From Clostridia bacterium (GTDB taxonomy: Bacteria; Bacillota_A; Clostridia; Oscillospirales; Acutalibacteraceae): a stretch of DNA of 5,349 bases. Shown in pieces: positions 1-5,349 of this stretch. The notes under the pieces were generated by a model. It worked only from the letters and a program-made list of their open reading frames with translations, was not told the DNA's origin and ran no database searches. Where the stretch lies: the NCBI GenBank assembly GCA_017390825.1, contig JAFPAK010000278.1, forward strand, positions 1 to 5,349, in the 5' to 3' direction. The position numbers and the translations under genes are program-made. Within the stretch, counting starts at the first letter, position 1; every line of letters starts with the position of its first letter.

Positions 1-713
1 ATGGAAATTGATGCTGTATCTGCTGTTACGGTAAATGCTTCAGATTTAACTGTTAATGTCTTAATAAACGCACCTTCACTATCATACAAATTAACAATGA
101 AATAGGAAGAATAATTGCTGTGTACGTCACTTGCTTGTAAGAATAATGACTGATTAGCAGTAACTGCAATTTTTTTGCTGACAGAAAGTCGTTTGGCACC
201 GTTTGTAGTATCTGTTGTGATTATTCCGTCTTGACCGTATTCACCATTAATCCATTCAGCTTCTGCAAGCAAATCTACGCTTGACTGCGTCATTGATTTT
301 GTTGCAGAGTTAAAGTTTACGTTGTAGTTGGTGTCGATGATTTCAGTTGAATAAACAGAACCGTAAACTGAATAATCATAATACATCATATTTGAATATC
401 GATTAGCAGCTCTTGTTACCATTAAAGAATAGGTTATGCCGTCATCACTTTCGTAATATGTGTAATAACCACTATCAAGACCAATCAGTGAATAGTAGCC
501 CTGTGAAATTCTTGAAGTATATTTTGATATATTTGATACCTTATTAGTTGAGGTAACGATCAAGTATTTTTTAGCCCATTTGCTTTCTGAATTTTCACTG
601 TAAAACTCTATATAATAAGGCTGTGTGCTGTCGATAGAGCCGTTTGTAATTTGCTCTTTTGTATATGTCGGAGCTTTAATATCGGTATTGCCCAAATACT
701 GTCCGAATGCAGG
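1..713 (-). other. C-terminal region of the GH5 protein: Tyr/Ser-rich stretch and partial beta-sandwich module
   Basis: Beyond the GH5 barrel (residue about 950 onward) the protein continues with beta-rich sequence unusually full of Tyr and Ser (for example GYYSLIGLDSGYYTYYES and YSNMMYYDYSVYGSVYS). From about residue 1100 it enters a segment with KRLSVSKKIAVTANQSLFL, then YFIVNLYDSEGAFIKTLTV, which reads like the strands of a jelly-roll accessory module. The window ends inside this module. Aromatic-rich beta-sandwiches next to GH5 domains are often carbohydrate-binding modules, but I cannot assign a family. Confidence 0.45.
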
Positions 714-3560
714 ACCTGACGGTTGTGCATAATATCTGTTGGTAAGTGAAAACTCTGCTTGACCGTTATCCCACCAGAAGCACGATACGTTATACAAATC
801 TGAGCATCTTCTTAGCTCTGTAGCAAAAGCACCGTTATTAGCGTTTGAAGGTACACCGCCGATTTCGTCAATAATACAACCCACATTCAGGTTGTTTTGA
901 ATGTTTGAAGCACCTTTTACTGCCCCTTCAATTCCATCAATGCTTGGGTAATTGTGGGTTGTTAAAATGAGCTTGTCTGTTGCAGTGTCAGCGTCTGCAA
1001 ACGGAGTAGAAGACCACATAGTAATTCCGCAATATGATGGGCAGACAAGATAACGCTGTGCATTGTTGCCACCCTGACTTCTGATTTCCTTGATGAAAGC
1101 TTCAAGAACTGTTTCAACGCTTGCAAGCTTAGTGCTGTCCGGTGTATACGAGCCTGAGCCGTCACCAACCTCGTTGAAGGGTTCGAATAGTAGCTTTGAG
1201 CCATAATCCTTAAATCTTTTGCCTACCTGTGACCAGATGTTTTGTATAAATATGATAGAGTTGTCAACGTCTCCAAAGGTAACAGGGAAATTAGTTCCGC
1301 TGTTCATATGACCGTCGTGATGAACGTTGATAATGCAGTACATATCATTTTCGAGAATAAGATTTACAACTTCTTGCACTCTGTCAAGATATGCTTCATC
1401 AACTCTGCCTATATTCCATTTTTGTCTGTCAGTCCAGCTACTTTCACCTTCCATCATCATGCTCCAGGTTACAGGAAGTCTGATTGCTTGAACACCACTG
1501 CTTGCAAGGAATTTGATATATTTTTCGGTAGCAGGAACGTTACCCCATAGAGTTTCTTTGTAAAATACAAAATCCTCAATGTTTTCAGGACGGATATATC
1601 CTGAGGTGTTTGAAGCATAGTATCTTTCTCTACCGTCAAAATAGTCGCCGATATTGTAACCGATGAGCATCTTTTCGGTAGTAAGTGTTACTGACGGAAC
1701 ATTATTATCAAAATCATCGGTGTCAGTAATCTTTTCTGAAAGCGCATATCTTTGTGCATCCGACCAAGTATCTATCAACGATTTTGTTTCTGGCAGAAGT
1801 GTGTTGTAGGTATCTTCGTCGTTTTGAAGCATCTGCGATATATTACGGATAGAACGTGTATTGAAATTTACGTTGTCATCATAGTAGTTAGCATAGTTAA
1901 TAACAGTTACGTCACCTTTAGTAACCTTTACATAGCCTCTTCCAACGTAGTTAAGCGTAAGGTTTCCACTGTTTGCACTGTAATCTGAATTACTTTGTTT
2001 AATGCGTACAATAGAACCTACAATTCCTGTGAAATCATCTTCAGTGTAAAACTTTTCAGAAGTGAACGGAACATTTGAAAATTTCTCTTCAGGAAGGTCG
2101 AAGGTAAGCTCGTCACCGTCGAGTAAAATATTATTTGAAATGAGTGTACCCATCTCAACAGTTGCTCCAAGAGCCTTTAATTCAGCAATTTTTTCTGGAG
2201 AAACATCGGAATAGAAGCGAATTCCTGCATCCATATCCAAGCGAATTGCAGCTCCTTTTAGCATTGAAAATTCGTATGTGAATTGTTGCCTTAATGACGG
2301 AATATTTTTTAGTGTTTTATTTTCTACAGTGATCGGTACAGTATCAGATGGGATTGAAGTTGCGCCGTCATCAGTGGTGTAGTCGCACTCTGAAATAATC
2401 CCTTTTTTGAAGTTTACAGCACCGTAGTTTGTGCAGTCCAAATTAATTGAACCGCCAATAGTTACTGCGTTATTAAACACCGCTGTTTTAAGGTAACCAT
2501 TGGCATTAGCGCCACTTGAATCAAGCATATAAACGCTGCCGGTAAGGTCGCCACCTATATAGAGATTACCCGAAAACGTTGTTGAGCTTGCAGCAGTAAC
2601 AATTGATCTTGAAATTGAAATTTCAAGATTTTTAGCAAAGTAATAATCACCTGCTATGGTATTGTTGTGTGAGCCGTCACCAAATGAGAAAGTTGAATCG
2701 GTTTCGCACCAAGCATTGTAGCCATTGTATTTTTCACATGTCTTGTCGCCGTCGGTTGCCTTGAAGGTTGTTTTTCCTAAGAACTTGCTATCGGGATATT
2801 TAGTCTTGTAAGGATCGTTTAAATTAAGTGTGCGAAGATAGCCGTAAAGTGTCATACTTGAATAGGTACCTTCTACATATCTTGAGCAGATGATGTTCCC
2901 GTGCACCTTGTAGTAGCCTGTGCCGAGTGATACAAGTGAATCAGAAATAATATCGCCGTAAAACTCATCTGTACCATTTGAGTGACCGGTATATGCACCC
3001 TCAACAGTTAAGTCACCATACCAATTGTGATATCCGTGCATAGTTGTCAAGGATATAAGAGAGAGTCTTGATTGGGTTGAGCCAGTTACCTTGAAGAAGT
3101 AAGGATAAGAGCCATTGTTAACAAAGGTACCGTCTGTATCAGTTCTTTCGATAGTTTCTTCTTCTGTTGTAGTCAATGTTGAAATTACAAGTGAGCTTGG
3201 TGATGAGCTTGTATTAGTACTGGTATAAATAATTGCGGGGCTGTAATAATAATCACCGTCCGGAGCAGGAGAATAGGTGATTGAATGACCGTTAAGATTA
3301 AGTGTGAAGGATGAACTGGTGCTAAATTCTAACGGTTCTGTAAGTGTTACATTTGTTTCAAGTTTAATTGAATTTACACCTGCTGATTTGGCAGCTGTTA
3401 TTGCTTCTGACATTGTAGCATAAACTGTATCCTCGGCGCTTGAGTCACCTGTAGTTGGATTAACACAATAGTCATCGGCAGCAAAAACTATGAGTGCATT
3501 TATTGGTAAAACTGTAATCAACATTATTACCGTTAGCACAATTGCAAGTAGCTTTTTCAT
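1..3560 (-). CDS. Secreted multidomain glycoside hydrolase family 5 enzyme (cellulase/endo-beta-glucanase-like), 3' end outside window
   Basis: Reading leftward from the ATG at 3560, the frame stays open for 1186 codons and leaves the window without a stop, so the C-terminus is missing. The start is supported by AGGAGAG six bases upstream and a signal peptide directly after it (MKKLLAIVLT..., hydrophobic to about residue 26, cleavage likely near VFA-A, residues 27-28). Order of parts: about 30-410 beta-rich and repeat-like; about 430-605 a conserved domain of unknown function; about 625-945 the GH5 TIM barrel; about 950-1100 a Tyr/Ser-rich stretch; about 1100 to the edge a partial beta-sandwich. 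GH5 enzymes are retaining hydrolases that cut beta-1,4-linked glucans, xyloglucan, mannan or related polymers; the exact substrate cannot be read here. The protein should be exported. No dockerin, SLH or sortase motif is visible, but one could lie beyond base 1. It has its own promoter and is separated from the upstream beta-helix gene by a terminator. Confidence 0.93.
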   Translation of the reverse strand, partial: MKKLLAIVLTVIMLITVLPINALIVFAADDYCVNPTTGDSSAEDTVYATMSEAITAAKSAGVNSIKLETNVTLTEPLEFSTSSSFTLNLNGHSITYSPAPDGDYYYSPAIIYTSTNTSSSPSSLVISTLTTTEEETIERTDTDGTFVNNGSYPYFFKVTGSTQSRLSLISLTTMHGYHNWYGDLTVEGAYTGHSNGTDEFYGDIISDSLVSLGTGYYKVHGNIICSRYVEGTYSSMTLYGYLRTLNLNDPYKTKYPDSKFLGKTTFKATDGDKTCEKYNGYNAWCETDSTFSFGDGSHNNTIAGDYYFAKNLEISISRSIVTAASSTTFSGNLYIGGDLTGSVYMLDSSGANANGYLKTAVFNNAVTIGGSINLDCTNYGAVNFKKGIISECDYTTDDGATSIPSDTVPITVENKTLKNIPSLRQQFTYEFSMLKGAAIRLDMDAGIRFYSDVSPEKIAELKALGATVEMGTLISNNILLDGDELTFDLPEEKFSNVPFTSEKFYTEDDFTGIVGSIVRIKQSNSDYSANSGNLTLNYVGRGYVKVTKGDVTVINYANYYDDNVNFNTRSIRNISQMLQNDEDTYNTLLPETKSLIDTWSDAQRYALSEKITDTDDFDNNVPSVTLTTEKMLIGYNIGDYFDGRERYYASNTSGYIRPENIEDFVFYKETLWGNVPATEKYIKFLASSGVQAIRLPVTWSMMMEGESSWTDRQKWNIGRVDEAYLDRVQEVVNLILENDMYCIINVHHDGHMNSGTNFPVTFGDVDNSIIFIQNIWSQVGKRFKDYGSKLLFEPFNEVGDGSGSYTPDSTKLASVETVLEAFIKEIRSQGGNNAQRYLVCPSYCGITMWSSTPFADADTATDKLILTTHNYPSIDGIEGAVKGASNIQNNLNVGCIIDEIGGVPSNANNGAFATELRRCSDLYNVSCFWWDNGQAEFSLTNRYYAQPSGPAFGQYLGNTDIKAPTYTKEQITNGSIDSTQPYYIEFYSENSESKWAKKYLIVTSTNKVSNISKYTSRISQGYYSLIGLDSGYYTYYESDDGITYSLMVTRAANRYSNMMYYDYSVYGSVYSTEIIDTNYNVNFNSATKSMTQSSVDLLAEAEWINGEYGQDGIITTDTTNGAKRLSVSKKIAVTANQSLFLQASDVHSNYSSYFIVNLYDSEGAFIKTLTVKSEAFTVTADTASIS
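726..1688 (-). other. GH5 catalytic domain within the large secreted protein
   Basis: This segment (about residues 625-945) carries the GH5 landmarks in the expected order. They are GYNIGDYFDG at 634-643 (equivalent of GWNLGNTLD), VQAIRLPVTW ending at W699 with the conserved Arg at 694, INVHHDGH with the His pair at 747-748, LLFEPFNEV with Asn796 and the acid/base Glu797, THNYP with His869 and Tyr871, IIDEIGG with the nucleophile Glu899, and FWWDNG with Trp929-Trp930. All key residues are present, so an active enzyme is expected. The WWDNG motif resembles the endoglucanase/xyloglucanase-type subfamilies such as GH5_4, but several motifs differ (NIGDYFD for NLGNTLD, DEIGG for GEFG, NEV for NEP). 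I leave the subfamily open. Confidence 0.93.
1746..2273 (-). other. Conserved domain of unknown function (GAxIRL...GIRF type) next to the GH5 domain
   Basis: Residues about 430-605 contain LKGAAIRLDMDAGIRF, then a segment ending ATVEMGTLI, then IVGSIVRIKQSN, then a YVGRGYVKVTKGDVTVINYA strand pair, then NTRSIRNISQML and a short helical end closing with LIDTW. From memory this pattern recurs in large secreted proteins of Clostridia as a module of roughly 170 residues attached to varied catalytic or surface domains. I know of no established function. The mix of beta-strands with a helical tail suggests an autonomous fold. Its position directly before the GH5 barrel, joined by an Asp/Asn-rich linker (about 612-620), suggests a substrate-binding, spacing or anchoring role; that is inference. 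Confidence 0.6.
2331..3473 (-). other. N-terminal beta-rich, repeat-like region of the GH5 protein (possible beta-helix)
   Basis: After the signal peptide comes a short helix (TMSEAITAAKSAG) followed by strand-like text with FTLNLNGHSI. This is the pattern at the entry of many right-handed beta-helix proteins, where a buried strand is followed by 'LDLNGHTI'. Further on, irregular short strands separated by glycine recur (GDLTVEG, GDIISD, GNIICS, GYLRT, GNLYIGGDLTG, VTIGGSINL), which resembles a beta-helix or bactofilin-like coil. A Ser/Thr/Glu-rich stretch (about residues 113-140) interrupts it. I recognise no catalytic motif. A binding or structural role at the cell surface is likelier than a second enzyme, but this is inference from composition. 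Confidence 0.45.
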
Positions 3561-3566
3561 AAATAT

Positions 3567-3573
3567 CTCTCCT
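3567..3573 (-). promoter_or_regulatory. Ribosome binding site of the GH5 gene
   Basis: AGGAGAG on the minus strand lies six bases before the ATG at 3560. It closely matches the anti-Shine-Dalgarno complement and fixes this ATG as the start, in agreement with the signal peptide that follows it at once. Confidence 0.9.
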
Positions 3574-3581
3574 AATATATA

Positions 3582-3619
3582 ATAATATAAAGCATTAATG
3601 ATAATATAAAGCATTAATG
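3582..3619 (-). repeat. Two perfect tandem copies of a 19-bp unit in the predicted leader of the GH5 gene
   Basis: On the minus strand the unit CATTAATGCTTTATATTAT occurs twice without a gap (3601-3619, then 3582-3600), with no mismatch. Each copy begins with the 8-bp perfect palindrome CATTAATG, so two palindromes sit on nearly the same DNA face, 19 bp apart. The array lies between the predicted promoter and the RBS. It could be a pair of operator sites, a leader element, or a simple slippage duplication; the sequence cannot decide between these. Confidence 0.9.
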
Positions 3620-3633
3620 AGCTTTGCGATATA

Positions 3634-3662
3634 ATTATAGCAAATAATAAGTTGTATTTCTA
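3634..3662 (-). promoter_or_regulatory. Predicted sigma-70/sigma-A promoter of the GH5 gene, extended -10
   Basis: The minus strand has a perfect TATAAT at 3634-3639 preceded by TGC, giving the extended -10 form TGnTATAAT. A -35 candidate TAGAAA (3657-3662, four of six matches to TTGACA) lies at the ideal 17-bp spacing. Transcription would start near 3627, giving a leader of about 65 bases that holds both 19-bp repeat copies. The promoter lies just after the terminator of the upstream gene, so the GH5 gene should be independently transcribed. An imperfect inverted repeat around CGCG (about 3662-3672) overlaps the upstream edge of the -35 and could be an operator; that part is weak. Confidence 0.75.
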
Positions 3663-3675
3663 TTCGCGTAATTAC

Positions 3676-3720
3676 AAAAAAAGCAAAGAGTATATTGTGC
3701 ATATTGCAATATACTCTTTG
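3676..3720 (-). terminator. Intrinsic terminator after the beta-helix gene
   Basis: Ten bases after the TGA, the minus strand forms a perfect 14-bp stem (CAAAGAGTATATTG paired with CAATATACTCTTTG, 3707-3720 with 3684-3697) around a 9-base loop. Two bases later comes a run of seven T. This is a textbook Rho-independent terminator for leftward transcription. No T-run follows the hairpin on the plus strand, so it acts in one direction only. Confidence 0.92.
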
Positions 3721-3730
3721 TGATTTGCAT

Positions 3731-4069
3731 TCAACTGTACTTTATTAACTTAAAGTCTTTACATTCGACGGGATTGTTGCTCCATATTGCCGCAAAATAA
3801 CGCATTTTATAGCAGTTTTCCGGAATTGTGATAAGTGTTTCAAGCTTGGAGGTCTTGTTTTGTGTAAACAAAAATCCGCCTTGTGAAGTGATATTAAAGG
3901 AATTATCGAGATAGTGTATTCCATATTCCATATAGGTTTCGGGGCTTTTAACAAACCTTGCATTGCAGGATATATAATAAATCTCACCCGGTTTAACATC
4001 GATTGTTTGCTCAATCCAGCCTTGGCGTATTGTTTTTTCACCACCAAATAAATTTTCGTCTATAAGGTT
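3731..4069 (-). other. C-terminal beta-sandwich module of the beta-helix protein (carbohydrate-binding-module-like)
   Basis: The last 112 residues start with NLIDENLFGG and include GWIEQTIDVKPGEIYYISCN, a central YGIHYLDNSFNIT strand, and TIPENCYKMRYFAAIW near the end. The order 'V-PG-YxxS ... YLDxxxN ... IPExxxxMRYF' is the usual layout of small jelly-roll accessory modules, as in CBM4/CBM9-like domains of Clostridia. Aromatic residues suit glycan binding. The family is not certain. Confidence 0.5.
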
Positions 4070-5349
4070 TTGCCCTGAAATATTATTGATTTCTTCAAAA
4101 ATATCCGAGCCTTGGGGAACAAAGCTTTCATTAATATCGCTTAGAGAAAACTCAGTCTGGAATTCATTTGAAAAATCATGACCGCACGCCCAATTTTCTG
4201 TATTAGGTGCATAAGCACCAACATATTTGTTGTTGTCGATTGCAGTTTCAACTCCGCTGTTTGCAGCAGGTGAGCCGTTGCTTATTGAAAAATTCTTGCC
4301 GAAATTGATCTCGCTGTTATCGGCATAGAGATTGCCGTCAAAATATGCACCGTCACCGTAGTATACACTCGGCATAATATTGTTGTAAAACTGGTTGCCT
4401 GTCCATACGGAACCGATAAACTTATTGTCCTCAAACGGATTTTGCAGGTTTCCTGTTGCAATTCTGCCACAATCGGCAAAGGTGTTGTTATAGATTTTGT
4501 TATTGTAGGACGGGTTATTGATTATCATGGCATGATCAACATTATAGGCAACATTGTGATGTACCGTATAATTCAAGCTGCCGTTATCAAGATAATATGC
4601 AACAAACATACGCTCGTCGTTGCAATCGTGTACTATATTGTGGTCAATTTCAACAGTACCTTCGGCATCGAATTTATATGTGCCTATACCCGAAACATCG
4701 TTGGTGTTGACTCCGCAATTTGATATGTCATTGTAGCAAACGCGCAGATTTTTAGTTGTGCATATAATCGCAGTACGACCCACATTTTTGATCGTATTGT
4801 GTGAAATCAGCGTATATTCGCACCGCTTAGGTTCAATTGCTGCTGCATTTGAATTTATGTAGTTTACATCGTGAATGTAGTTGTTTACAACGCTACAGTT
4901 GTTACCGTAAATAATTACGCCGCCTTCTGCACCGTATGCGATTTCGCAGTTTTTTACAACAGAGTCGCTGCCGTGCAATTCAACACCCCACCAATCAGCC
5001 TCCCAAGGATAGTGGCGTGTGATATTTGAATGGTAAAAATAAAATATCTTGTTTGAATCAAGTGTTAAATGCGTGCTGCCCTCATTGTTCTGCACATTTG
5101 CACCATTTAATTCAAGACCGGAGATGGTTATGTAAGATTTATCCCTTACATCAAAAGCTTGACCGCGTATAGAGCATTCAATATTTAGCGAGTTGATATC
5201 AACATCAGCTTCAGGCTTGTAATATATAGTGCCGTCTTCATAGTACCACTCGTTTTCATCGTCAAGAAGACAAAGCTTGTCATAAAGATAAAAATTTGAG
5301 TCATCCGTAGGTGAATCCCAACCTGAATTCAGCTTATTATAATTGAGCG
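3731..5349 (-). CDS. Right-handed parallel beta-helix protein, pectate-lyase/NosD-like superfamily, probable extracellular polysaccharide-active enzyme; 5' end outside window
   Basis: The frame is open from the right edge (first full codon ends at 5347) to the TGA at 3731, giving 538 visible residues; the N-terminus is missing. A GTG at 5095 has no Shine-Dalgarno sequence and homologous-looking text continues upstream of it, so it is not the start. Visible residues about 30-84 (EWYYEDGTIYYKPEADVDIN, then DKSYITISGLELNGANV) are the typical entry of catalytic or binding beta-helix proteins. Residues about 110-300 show many coils with the Asn-rich pattern V(K/N)N..I.(D/N) (SVVKNCEI, SVVNNYIHDV, LISHNTIKNV, VEIDHNIVHDC, KIYNNTFADCG). 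The helix closes with SNGSPAANSG and VGAYAP, the usual terminal motif of the family. Residues 427-538 form a separate beta-sandwich module. Such proteins include polysaccharide lyases and GH families built on the same fold; no specific family can be assigned. It is transcribed ahead of the GH5 gene but ends at its own terminator. Confidence 0.88.
   Translation of the reverse strand, partial: LNYNKLNSGWDSPTDDSNFYLYDKLCLLDDENEWYYEDGTIYYKPEADVDINSLNIECSIRGQAFDVRDKSYITISGLELNGANVQNNEGSTHLTLDSNKIFYFYHSNITRHYPWEADWWGVELHGSDSVVKNCEIAYGAEGGVIIYGNNCSVVNNYIHDVNYINSNAAAIEPKRCEYTLISHNTIKNVGRTAIICTTKNLRVCYNDISNCGVNTNDVSGIGTYKFDAEGTVEIDHNIVHDCNDERMFVAYYLDNGSLNYTVHHNVAYNVDHAMIINNPSYNNKIYNNTFADCGRIATGNLQNPFEDNKFIGSVWTGNQFYNNIMPSVYYGDGAYFDGNLYADNSEINFGKNFSISNGSPAANSGVETAIDNNKYVGAYAPNTENWACGHDFSNEFQTEFSLSDINESFVPQGSDIFEEINNISGQNLIDENLFGGEKTIRQGWIEQTIDVKPGEIYYISCNARFVKSPETYMEYGIHYLDNSFNITSQGGFLFTQNKTSKLETLITIPENCYKMRYFAAIWSNNPVECKDFKLIKYS

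Noticed and set aside
962..1204. Short minus-strand open frame inside the GH5 coding region
   Set aside because: It overlaps the GH5 gene out of frame, across the catalytic Glu797 region, has no ribosome binding site and encodes no recognisable motif.
1242..1988. Plus-strand open frames at 1242-1550 and 1752-1988
   Set aside because: They are antisense to the GH5 gene, which has clear protein motifs here. They have no ribosome binding site and low-complexity-like translations.
3582..3619. The repeat pair as a minimal CRISPR array
   Set aside because: The 19-bp units are directly adjacent with no spacer, and only two copies exist.
3684..3720. The inverted repeat as a mobile-element end or attachment site
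   Set aside because: Its place right after a stop codon and its trailing T-run fit an intrinsic terminator fully. No target duplication or transposase is present.
3745..4047. 100-codon minus-strand frame overlapping the end of the beta-helix gene
   Set aside because: It is out of frame with the beta-sandwich module, which has coherent motifs, and it has no start signal.
4282..4723. Open frames inside the beta-helix gene (minus 4282-4479 and plus 4442-4723)
   Set aside because: They are shadows of the Asn-rich repetitive coding sequence. The real frame carries the beta-helix coils across the whole stretch.
5093..5095. GTG as the start codon of the beta-helix gene
   Set aside because: There is no Shine-Dalgarno sequence before it and the same frame continues upstream with typical family sequence to the window edge.

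Overview
The window looks like a piece of a low-GC Gram-positive (Clostridia, probably Oscillospiraceae/Lachnospiraceae-type gut or rumen) chromosome. The grounds are AT-rich DNA, a strong AGGAGAG ribosome binding site, a canonical extended -10 promoter, and two long genes for apparently secreted carbohydrate-active proteins with Clostridia-style modular architecture. The taxonomic call is inference. No marker gene is present.

Both genes lie on the minus strand and each runs off one end of the window. Read in the direction of transcription, the first gene (5349 to 3731, 5' end missing) encodes a right-handed parallel beta-helix protein of the pectate-lyase/NosD-like superfamily, with a C-terminal beta-sandwich module that may bind carbohydrate. 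It ends in a perfect 14-bp hairpin followed by seven U residues (3676-3720), a clear intrinsic terminator.

A compact 170-bp intergenic region follows. It carries a TGnTATAAT promoter at about 3634-3662, then a short predicted leader containing two perfect tandem copies of a 19-bp unit (3582-3619), then the RBS. The second gene starts at 3560 and is open to base 1 (1186 codons, no stop, 3' end missing). It encodes a very large secreted multidomain protein: signal peptide; about 380 residues of beta-rich, repeat-like sequence; a conserved domain of unknown function (about 430-605); a glycoside hydrolase family 5 catalytic domain with all main active-site landmarks (E797 acid/base, E899 nucleophile); and a Tyr-rich C-terminal region leading into a beta-sandwich cut by the window edge.

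The two genes probably act on plant or other polysaccharides outside the cell. The terminator and promoter between them say they are separate transcription units rather than one operon. The most interesting items are the unusual order of modules in the GH5 protein, its unassigned conserved domain, and the tandem repeat in its leader. I see no RNA genes, mobile elements or CRISPR arrays.
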